NCBI GenBank assembly: GCA_009602725.1
Contig: WELB01000036.1
Coordinates: forward strand, 779,596-794,051
Direction of reading: 5' to 3'
DNA: 14,456 bases
Source: Spirogloea muscicola
Lineage: Eukaryota > Streptophyta > Zygnematophyceae > Spirogloeales > Spirogloeaceae
Positions 8,386-14,456 of this stretch are shown here, piece by piece; position 1 is the first letter of the stretch, and each line of letters begins with the position of its first letter. The notes beneath the pieces are model-generated. The model searched no databases. It was not told the DNA's origin and was given only the letters and a program-made list of their open reading frames with translations. Both the position numbers and the translations under genes were made by a program.

Positions 8386-8856
8386 CGTCACTACAGCGCC
8401 ATCCTTGCAACAACACTCGTCGCCCTTGAACACCGCCCGGTCTTAGGCGTGCGTCCTTCCACTGCCGTCGTCGCCACCGCCGCTGTGGCCGCTATCTCGG
8501 CATGGCATTGCTGTAGGGATACCTGGCCAGGTCAAAGACAGCGAAGGCGCCTGCGGTTGAGCCGCTGCTGGGCAAGGACAAGCTCAAGCGGAGCCTTTCA
8601 CCCCATTGGGCCATGGCCAAGGGGCACATCTGCGGCCGCTGCCATTATTTTAAGAAGTCCTGCAACACTGTACATTCAAGTGAATGGTGCTGGGACAGCA
8701 GCGGGCTGCCCGCTGGCGTGGGGACTCTTCCCTGTGGAGCTCAATTGCAAGGGCAAAGCCGCCGTGTTTAAAACATCCACAAGGCCTTCGAGGCCAAACA
8801 GCTCAACAGGATGCGTCGCCGCTGCAACCTAAACTGCCACGCAACGACTGCATGAC
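8386..8856 (+). pseudogene. LBD-like relic B
   Basis: The copy starts in an upstream segment shared with relics D and E (CGCCATCCTTGCAACAACAC) and continues through a basic region into the C-block: CGRCHYFKKSCNTVH near 8627-8672. A one-base insertion then shifts the frame, after which NGAGTAAGCPLA (compare GAETAGCPLA) is read. The GAS block survives in another frame as NIHKAFEAKQLNRM (about 8771-8812). No exon-2 part is present; it runs straight into relic C. It is broken by frameshifts and not functional as read. Confidence 0.8.
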
Positions 8857-9318
8857 GCCAACCTGCGGCCAAGCCTGCCTCCAGGCATGGGCAAGCACAG
8901 GCGAAGCCTTTGCCTGCAAGGACCACGGCCACGGGGCACAGCTGCGGCCACTGCCGATACTCCTGCAAGTCCTGCAGTACTGTACTTCCAGTGACTGGCG
9001 CTGAGACAGCGGGCTGCCTGCTGGCACCCTCTTTCAACTGGAGCACATGGCAGAGCCACTGTTGAGGACATACACAAGACCTTTGAGGCCAAACAGCTCA
9101 ACTGAGTGCTTAGCGCTCGTTGCCTTGCACAACGACCACCTTCGCGTGGTGAAAAAGCCAGAGATTGACCGCCGCTGCAGCACACTGTCTATCACCCGCC
9201 CACGCTGCCACTTGTAGCTTTGACCGTTGCTCACAACGTGGCACACCTGATTCTAGCAACTTACAGCCTTCTCAATGAGGTACGGCGTCTGAAGGTGGAG
9301 CCCTTCACTGCAGCAATG
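8857..9318 (+). pseudogene. LBD-like relic C
   Basis: The C-block reads SCGHCRYSCKSC, then STVLPVTGAETAGC. This is the same C-x2-C-x6-C-x13-C spacing as the intact gene, without the frameshift of relic B. A TGA follows about 12 codons later, and the GAS block (DIHKTFEAKQLN) ends in another TGA. The intron-like segment, its AG and the start of exon 2 (SLLNEVRRLKVEPF, about 9265-9308) are kept at DNA level. The copy stops shortly after and meets relic D tail-to-tail. Confidence 0.8.
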
Positions 9319-9440
9319 GCAGCGTGCTGCGGTGATTAGATCCACCTTGAGATGCCGCACCTCATCAAGATGGCTGCAAGTTGCAGTGAGTGTGTCACAT
9401 TGGAGGCGGAGGTCTTGGCTACACGCAGCGGCAGCGTGGG
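9201..9440. repeat. Inverted repeat (hairpin 1) at the C/D junction
   Basis: The left arm, about 9201-9300, pairs with the right arm, about 9339-9440, across a loop of about 38 bases. The best-matched 47 bases (9253-9300 with 9386-9339) differ at about eight positions and one gap. Both arms are copies of the intron end and exon-2 start of the LBD-like gene. Confidence 0.8.
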
Positions 9441-9976
9441 CCAGCGACTGGAGTAGCAGCAAACAGGCAGTATTCTGTGGCGGCGGCCACCTTCAGCAGA
9501 CCTGTCGTCCATCTGGAGGCGGTCGTTGTGCGAGGCGACGGACCCTGTTGAGCTGCTTGGCCCCGAAGGCCATGTCCCCAAAGTCGGCGGCTTGGCCGTT
9601 GCAAACGTGCTCCGAAAGAAAGGGTGTCGCCAGCGGGCAGCCCGCTGCTGTCCCAGCACCAGTCACTTTCGTGTACAATGTTGCAGGACTTCGATGAAGT
9701 AATGGCAGCGGCCGCAGATGTGCCCCTTTAGCATGGTCCAATGGGATGAAAGGCTGCGCTTGCGCTTGTCCTTGCCCAGTGGCGGCTCAGCCGCAGCACG
9801 GCTCCTTCGCCGTCATTGACCTGGCCTGGTATCCCAACAGCAATGCCAAAACCGCGACAGCGGCCACAGTGGTGGGAGGCGACGACGACGGTGGACTGAC
9901 GCGATCCCAGGACTGGGGCATTGTGCAATGGCGACGAGTGTTGTTGCAAGGATGGCGCTGCACTGTCGGCAACGTC
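9335..9976 (-). pseudogene. LBD-like relic D
   Basis: On the minus strand it has the upstream segment shared with B and E (from 9976), then a C-block start (GHICGRCHY), a four-base insertion that breaks the frame, NGAGTAAGCPLA-like sequence (TGAGTAAGCPLAT) and the GAS block piece FGAKQLNRV (about 9560-9534). The donor-like GACAGGTCTG, the intron and the exon-2 start follow. It is the most complete relic but carries several frameshifts. Confidence 0.8.
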
Positions 9977-10012
9977 AGCGGCGGTAGTGACGGCTGCGGC
10001 TGCGTCGACGGC

Positions 10013-10165
10013 GGCTGCAGCCTGTTTGCTGCTACTCCTATCGCTGGCCCACGCTGTTGCCGCTTGTAGCCAAGAGCTCCGCCTCTAATGTGACACACTC
10101 TCTGCAACTTGCAGCCTTCGTGATGAAGTGCGGTATGTCAAGGTGGAGCCCTTTACTGCAGCACG
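10013..10165 (+). pseudogene. LBD-like fragment G (intron and exon-2 start)
   Basis: This is a plus-strand copy of the intron half and exon-2 start only, very close to the corresponding part of relic D (shared CCTGTTTGCTGCTACTCC and TTGTAGCCAAGA/TGTAGCCAAGA). It ends at the same exon-2 point as relic C, around GTGGAGCCCTTTACTGCAGC. No C-block is present. Confidence 0.7.
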
Positions 10166-10275
10166 CTGCCATTGCTGCCAGTGGAGGGCTCCACCTTCAG
10201 ATGCCGTACCTCATTGAGAAGGCTGCAAGTTTCTAGAAGGAGGTGTGCCACGTTGGAGGTAATGGTCTTAGCTAC
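10066..10275. repeat. Inverted repeat (hairpin 2) at the G/F junction
   Basis: The left arm, about 10066-10151, pairs with about 10275-10186 across a loop of about 34 bases. The inner 50 base pairs have about nine mismatches and a one-base gap. It is the same kind of tail-to-tail junction as hairpin 1. Confidence 0.8.
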
Positions 10276-10856
10276 AAACGAAAGCGGCTGATGTTATTAA
10301 CAGAGCGGCTGTAAATGCCAGCCAGATGCATATAGGTTGTTCATGATGGAGCCACCAGGCTAGGCACACAGGGCGCTCTTAGTACCTCCGTATCAGCAGT
10401 AGGAAAGTCAGATGAGCTGAGGGGAGGAAGAGCAACCCCGCTGCGCAAGCCAGAGGCTGCTGCAAGGGCGCGACCGGCTCCGCGGTGCTCTTAGCAGTGG
10501 CAGCATGGGCGGGTGATGGACAGCGTGCTGCAGCTGCGGTAAGTCTCTGACCTTTCCACCATGCGAAGGTGGTCGTCGTGCAAGGCAACGTGCGCTAAGC
10601 ATCCAGTTGAGCTATTTGGCCATGGCGCGCAAGGTCCTGTGCCTGTCCTCAACAATGGCTCTGCCATGAACTCCAGTTGGAAGAGAATGCCAGCAGGCAG
10701 CTCACTGTCTCAGCGCCAGTCACTGGAAGTACAGTACTGCAGGACTTGCTGGACTATCAGCAGTAGCCGCAGCTGTGCCCTTTGGCCGTGGCCCTTGCAG
10801 GCGGAAGGGCTTCGCTTGTGCTTGCCCTTGCCTGGAGGCGGGCTTGCCGCAGCTTG
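10170..10856 (-). pseudogene. LBD-like relic F, split by an insertion
   Basis: This is the inverted counterpart of relic C. The minus strand has GHSCGYC, then an in-frame TGA inside the C-block, GAETVSC, and a decayed GAS block. The intron region is interrupted at about 10494 by roughly 200 bases of unrelated sequence and resumes at about 10290 with TGTAGCTAAGACC, then the exon-2 start SLLNEVRHLKVEP. Confidence 0.75.
10290..10494. mobile_element. Insertion of about 200 bp in relic F
   Basis: Relic C reads straight from CACGCTGCCACT to TGTAGCTTTGACC, while relic F has this extra segment between the equivalent bases. The inserted part at 10434-10478 is the reverse complement of 6662-6705 with one mismatch plus the N. 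I see no obvious target-site duplication or terminal repeat, so its class is unknown. Confidence 0.5.
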
Positions 10857-11345
10857 GCGTCATGCAGTCCGTTGCGTGGCAGTTTAGGTTGCAGCGGCGA
10901 GGCATCCTGTTGAGCTGCTTGGCCTCGAAGGCCTTGTGGATATTTGTTAGAACGGCGGCTTTGCCATTGCAAATGTGCTCCACAGGGAAGAGTCGCCAGC
11001 GGGCAGCCGGCTGCTGTCCCAGCACCATTCACTTGGATGTACAATGTCGCACAACTTCTGGAAGTAAAGGCAGCGGCCGCAGATGTGCCCCTTGGCCATG
11101 GCCCTCGGAGGTGAAAGGCTCCGCTTGTCCTTGCCAGCGGCCGTTCAGCCGCAGGATGGCGCCTTCCCCGTCATTGACCTGGCCAGTCATCCCGACAGCA
11201 ATGCCATGGCCGAGACGGCGGCCACCGCGGCGGCGGCGCCGACGGCAGTGGACGGACGGGGCCTAAGGCTGGGCGGTGTTCAAAGGTGACGAGTGTTGTT
11301 GCAATGACGGTGCTGCAGTGACGGCAATGCCTGGCGGGGTTGCGG
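10857..11345 (-). pseudogene. LBD-like relic E
   Basis: This is the inverted counterpart of relic B, sharing the upstream segment, the basic region, CGRC in the C-block and the same one-base shift in the spacer (VNGAGTAAGCPLAT). The GAS block reads NIHKAFEAKQLNRM (about 10958-10917), as in relic B. Positions 10857-10915 also match relic B's tail (CTGCAACCTAAACTGCCACG). It is frameshifted. Confidence 0.8.
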
Positions 11346-11821
11346 CGGCTGCGACTGCGGCGGCGGTGGCTGCGGCGGAAGCACGAGGTGCCGCAAGAGC
11401 AGCTACAATGGTGGCCCCAAGCGGGGCTTCACCAGGTATTTAACGTATCTGCTAGGCCTTCTAGAAGTTGCCCTGTGATTGAGGCGGTGCTGAGATGGGC
11501 AATCGCGCTTTTTACACAAAGAATTTGCAACAACCGCCAATGCAACGCCTCTCCCCTTCGGAATGCTCTTATGATGCAGAAACTCTCGCCTCAGGCTGAC
11601 TAGCTTCTAAATTGGACTCGTCAAACATGCTTCCTTTCACTCCAGGCTTTTGGCTGCAACTTAGCCTTCACAAGAGGCGCATTCAATCGAGCTACTGTAC
11701 CTAACTAGCTCCTCACGCAGACCATAATCGTATGTAATCTTAACAAGCGCCAACTGTTTTGCATCTGCACAAGTGCACCATGTAAGTGCCGATCTTTCCT
11801 TCCTGTCATGCCCATGCCAAC
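11346..11821. other. Extra segment inside the right arm, no gene seen
   Basis: The left arm passes directly from flank to relic B near 8386, while the right arm has about 470 extra bases here. It starts with a CGG-rich run (11341-11390) and turns AT-richer. No coding frame looks real, and I see no terminal repeats. Confidence 0.4.
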
Positions 11822-12178
11822 TACATAACAGCAAGCAGACTCTGGAGGAATGATGACTTGCCAAATTACCAGCTTGCTTGCTTGTTTGCTTGCTGTTGTT
11901 CGCAAGTGTACCACAAGGTAACAAGCGGTTATTGTTGGTGGAAGCTTGATCAACTGACTTACTGGAGGCGAGGCGTTAGCTTGCTCATTGACCAAGTCCG
12001 ACTAGCAGAAGGCTCGAGAGAGAGGCGAGAGTAGGTCAGAGAGTAAGTCGCACTCCCAAAGTGGGCGAGGGCTGTGAAAACCCAGCCCGAAAAGAATTGA
12101 CATAGAGGACACATGGACCAGATGTCCACCTATCCTGACAGCCAATCATGTCTGGGGAGGACATGTTCAGCCCGGGCC
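11822..12178 (-). repeat. Inverted repeat, right arm
   Basis: This is the reverse-complement counterpart of 8038-8385 (landmarks given there). It includes a CTTG/CTTT microsatellite-like run at about 11871-11893 that corresponds to the AGCAAGCAAATAAGCAAGC run of the left arm. The match is good enough to follow by eye over its whole length with small indels. Confidence 0.85.
12050..12102 (-). repeat. Palindromic repeat module inside the right arm
   Basis: On the plus strand it reads CACTCCCAAAGTGGGCGAGG, then GGGCTG (12069-12074) paired with CCAGCCC (12082-12088) and GAAAAGAATTGACA. It mirrors the module at 8101-8160. Confidence 0.75.
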
Positions 12179-12260
12179 AGGCCAAAGGAATGGACAAGGT
12201 CTGAAGGAACCGGAGTGCTGAAGTGCTAAGACAGCAGCAAGGAAACATGAGAAAGCGGAG
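12179..12260 (-). repeat. Partial R2-like repeat copy
   Basis: The minus strand has GCACTCCGGTTCCTTCAGAC followed by CTTGTCCATTCCTTTGGCC, the same as 3512-3560 in R2 with a few changes. It lies between the right arm and the GAS-block fragment, where the left side has exon 2 of the intact gene. Confidence 0.65.
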
Positions 12261-12317
12261 GGAAAGCCTCCTGTCTGCGTGGAGCTTAACAGCGACGGCG
12301 ATGGCCGTGTTCTTGGA

Positions 12318-12432
12318 CATCTTTGTGGGAGTCGCCGAGCGCAAGCATCTTGGTCAGCTGCTTCGCCCTAAAGGCCCTGTGAATGTCCACAAACACGGCT
12401 TCGCTGTCGCTGTTGTGCTCCACGGAGAACGC
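12318..12432 (-). pseudogene. GAS-block fragment of another LBD-like paralog (A')
   Basis: The minus strand reads SVEHNSDSEAVFVDIHRAF, then RAKQLTKMLALGDSH. It aligns without gaps with residues 89-123 of the intact protein. Over 35 codons I count 17 nucleotide differences; eight codons differ silently and seven change the residue. The C-block is absent upstream, and the frame runs into unrelated sequence ending in a stop near 12290. It resembles the intact gene more than the relics B-F do. Confidence 0.75.
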
Positions 12433-12439
12433 GCGCGGG

Positions 12440-12597
12440 TGCGCGTGAATGGACAGGGAGGAGGCCAGCCGAGCCAAAGCTGTGGGCAACGAGGGAGTGC
12501 GGGAGGAGGGTGGCCGCCCGCCCGCCTGCAGCAGCGGCTATTGATACCTCAAAAGGATCGCAGTGTGTACCAAGTGATGGATATACAAAAGGATAAT
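12440..12597. other. Short unassigned spacer
   Basis: GC-rich at 12440-12535, then AT-richer. Reading the minus strand of the GC-rich part in frame with A' gives PTALARLASSLSIHAHPRAF, with no similarity to the LBD-like exon 1. No gene is assigned. Confidence 0.35.
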
Positions 12598-12665
12598 GAA
12601 AAAGAAAGTGCTCACCCATAGAGGAGGGGCTGGCAATGCCAGCCCAAAAAGAATGGACAATGTCC
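12598..12665 (-). repeat. Palindromic repeat module
   Basis: GGGCTGG (12627-12633), loop CAATG, CCAGCCC (12639-12645), with AAAAAGAATGGACAA on one side and GAAAGTGCTCACCCATAGAG on the other. It is the cleanest palindrome of the family. Confidence 0.75.
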
Positions 12666-12669
12666 ACAG

Positions 12670-13060
12670 CCAAAGAAGGAGGTGCCGAAACGGGACTACA
12701 CTACAAATCACGGCAAAATTCACACGACGATGCAAAGGGAAGCTCAGTACCCGGGAGTAAGCAATATCAGGTCGGAATAGCTGGCTGCAGGGAATGAGGC
12801 ACTCCGCCGAGACCCAGGGGCAGCGGCCATAGCACGGCCTGCTCGCTTGTGAACGGCGTGGGCAAGGGTGCGTTGAAGCGATACTTGCTGTTTTTCTGTT
12901 GAAGCGATACCGCCAGGCGCATGCGGAAGACTTGTGCAAGCGAACCGGCGGCGTTGAAGCCGGGCAGCGCTCCTGGCAGACCCGGCCGCCGATCAATGGC
13001 CTGACGGGCAAGGAGATCCGTTGGAGGAGATCCAGCCAGCGGCTGCCGCAGGCCGATAGA
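12670..13060. other. Spacer with an RMRL fragment
   Basis: No complete gene is seen. The minus strand at 12930-12896 reads FRMRLAVSLQQ, the same signature as at 6606 and 13340. The heptamer GAAGCGATAC occurs twice (near 12874 and 12901). The long minus-strand open frame across this area is discussed among rejected items. Confidence 0.4.
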
Positions 13061-13130
13061 AGGAGAAGAAGAAAGTGCTCGCCCATTGAGAATAGGGGCT
13101 GGAACAACCAGCCCGAAAAAGAATGAACAG
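13061..13130 (-). repeat. Palindromic repeat module
   Basis: GAAAGTGCTCGCCCATTGAG, then GGGCTGG (13096-13102), CCAGCCC (13108-13114), then GAAAAAGAATGAACAG. It is in the same orientation as the module at 12598-12665. Confidence 0.75.
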
Positions 13131-13239
13131 AGTACGAGAAGGGGGCCAGGGGAAGCGCTAAGTAACAGAAACAAAGCTGCTACGAGACACTCAGTAACCC
13201 CTGCTAAGCAGCCGCAGATCAGAGATGCTGGGCTCCTGG

Positions 13240-13345
13240 AAGTGGGTCCCCTGGCCAGAGCCAGAGGCAGCAGCGAGGGCTCTGCCGGCACGAAGGTGCA
13301 GCGCCCGGGCCATGGACCTCTGCAGCGAGACGGCCAGGCGCATTC
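13240..13345 (-). repeat. RMRL fragment, minus strand
   Basis: The minus strand reads RMRLAVSLQRSMARALHLRA, then GRALAAASG, the clearest copy of the signature found at 6603-6703. The minus strand has CCTCCCCCAG just upstream, a possible splice acceptor, so it could be a repeated exon. The origin is unknown. Confidence 0.5.
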
Positions 13346-13504
13346 GCCTGGGGGAGGCCAGATCAAGCCATTTAGGCAGCACTCGGGTCTACGCAAAGCG
13401 GAGCTCAGACGAGACGGCTTCAAATGGACAAGATGGAGCCGGGGGCCTAACGGCGTTCCCAAGGGCGTTCGGGATCCCGGCAACTGCCACGGCAGCTCTT
13501 TAGG

Positions 13505-13612
13505 ACTGGCCGTTCCCGCCCCTATCCTCAATGGGCGAGCCCTTTCTTCCATTCTTTTTGGGTTGGCTTTGCCAGCCCCTCTTCTCTGTGGGCGAGCTCT
13601 TCTTCTTTCTTC
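13505..13612 (+). repeat. Palindromic repeat module with a partial second copy
   Basis: GGGTTGG (13560-13566) pairs with CCAGCCC (13572-13578) and is followed by CTGTGGGCGAGCTCTTCTTC. Just before it, 13515-13550 holds a second copy of the outer tail (CCCCTATCCTCAATGGGCGA, CTTTCTTCC). It borders the reverse-transcriptase fragment on its left and faces the opposite way to the module at 14230-14305. Confidence 0.7.
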
Positions 13613-13619
13613 ACGCCCA

Positions 13620-14221
13620 TTCTCTCGTGGTTGGCCGACTTCGCACCGCCAGAGGAGGTTGTCTTGGAGGCCGACGCCCTCAAGAAGGCTCTCCAGACCA
13701 GCCGTCGCGCAGCCGCCGGCGGCCCCTCCCGCATGCTTCCCGAGCACCTGCGGGAGATCTTCCTCGAGGGCGAGGCTGCGGACTTCAACGCGCTGCTGCA
13801 CATCTGCCAGCACCTGGCCAGGGACAATGTGCCGGCCAGCATCCGTGGCATCCTGCGCACCAGCACGCTGCTCGCCCTCGACAAGTCGAGCGGGGGAGTC
13901 AGGCCCATTGCCATTGGGGAGGTCCTGTACCGCCTGGTGAGCCGCGTACTCTGGCAGCAGCATGCGGGGCCGGCGCAGGTGCACATGGCGCCACACCAGT
14001 ACGGTGCGGGGCTGCCGAGTGGTGGCGAGGCCGTCGTCCACGGGGTTCGTGCTACCTTGGACCAGCACCCGGGGTGGCTGGTGCTGGCCGTTGACGTGGA
14101 GAATGCCTTTAACACTGTGGAGCACGCCTGAATTGCGGAGAAGCTCCGGGCATTCTTCCCCTCCCTGGTACCCTTTTTCCGCTTGGGGTACGGTCAGCCC
14201 AGCGACCTCCTCTGGCGGACA
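13620..14221 (+). pseudogene. Non-LTR retrotransposon reverse-transcriptase fragment
   Basis: The open frame reads from about 13620 to a TGA at 14129-14131 and continues in the same frame to about 14221. The order is typical of LINE-type reverse transcriptases: an AAAGGPSRMLPEHL block (about 13712-13753), GVRPIAIGEVLYRLV (13895-13939), YGAGLPSGGEAVVHGVR (13999-14049), then the motif A segment VLAVDVENAFNTV with its catalytic-type Asp at 14093-14095. After the stop comes IAEKLRAFFPSLVPFF, then LGYGQPSDLLWRTG. The YADD-type motif, endonuclease and RNase H parts are absent; similarity ends abruptly against a repeat module. The single stop (TGA between A and IAEKL) suggests recent death or truncation. 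It would act on its own RNA if intact; here it is a relic. Confidence 0.85.
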
Positions 14222-14229
14222 GGGGGTGA

Positions 14230-14305
14230 TCAAGAGGAAGAAGTGGCACTCCCAATGGGGGCAAGGGCTGCGAAAAGCCAGCCCAAAAAGAATTCACAAA
14301 GGTTC
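14230..14305 (-). repeat. Palindromic repeat module
   Basis: CACTCCCAATGGGGGCAAGG, GGGCTG (14265-14270), CCAGCCC (14278-14284), then AAAAAGAATTCACAAAGG. It follows the reverse-transcriptase fragment and is inverted relative to the module at 13505-13612. The rest of the window, to 14456, holds no feature I can support. Confidence 0.75.
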
Positions 14306-14456
14306 AGAGGGGCCTAAGAGCGGTGAGCAGCTAGCTACAAAGGGGCCTGAGGATGCAATGGTAAAACAGGGGGAGGATGGATCACTCAATAAGTACGAGT
14401 GAGGAGCCTCAGATCCGACAGACTAGCTGCCGGGAAGCTATCACCCTGACGAAAGC

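Noticed and set aside
8386-11345. Relics B-F as processed retrocopies
   Set aside because: They keep intron sequence and non-coding flanks, and no poly(A) tracts are seen, so DNA duplication fits better.
13086-13940. 284-codon open frame on the plus strand
   Set aside because: It crosses repeat modules and overlaps the reverse transcriptase in a different frame; its 3' half is the shifted reading of that gene.
12767-14233. 488-codon open frame on the minus strand
   Set aside because: It runs antisense to the reverse-transcriptase fragment and through repeat modules on both sides. It has no recognisable domain, and GC-rich antisense of a real coding region commonly stays open.

Overview
The window looks like nuclear DNA of a green-lineage alga. 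The reasons are spliced genes with short GT-AG introns, GC-rich and alanine/proline-rich coding sequence, an EF-hand protein of a family I know from plants and green algae, a plant-type LOB-domain (LBD) transcription-factor gene, and a degraded non-LTR reverse transcriptase. The LOB domain leans towards a streptophyte (charophyte-grade) alga, but I cannot settle streptophyte versus chlorophyte from this window alone.

Layout. Positions 1-33 may be the last codons of a gene entering from the left. A dispersed repeat (about 100-260) is followed by a weak candidate for a small secreted protein (288-596). The minus strand at 996-3196 carries a well-supported five-exon gene for a 382-residue protein with three tandem EF-hand-pair modules. 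Its upstream side (about 3200-4200) is packed with dispersed repeats, and an exact 90-bp direct repeat flanks the gene. I find no convincing gene from 4200 to 6340.

From 6350 to 8016 lies the second real gene, a two-exon LBD-like regulator of 311 residues (start chosen at 6959). It has a basic, NLS-like stretch, a LOB C-block with an expanded spacer (C-x2-C-x6-C-x13-C), a GAS block, a leucine-rich helix and an acidic tail.

Downstream (8038-12430) is a large imperfect inverted array of broken copies of the same gene family. B and C lie on the plus strand, D on the minus, a short plus-strand fragment G, then F and E on the minus, followed by a minus-strand copy of the 3' flank of the intact gene and a minus-strand GAS-block fragment of another paralog. 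Copies meet tail-to-tail twice at the same exon-2 site, giving DNA that could fold into long hairpins. The copies keep intron sequence, so they arose by DNA duplication rather than retroposition.

The right end (12600-14305) holds further dispersed repeats and a reverse-transcriptase fragment (about 13620-14221) with one in-frame stop, bounded by oppositely oriented repeat copies.

The most interesting unit is the intact LBD-like gene beside its inverted array of relics. If transcribed, the array could yield double-stranded RNA matching the intact gene. That is inference. All identities were judged by eye; no alignment, structure or database search was run.
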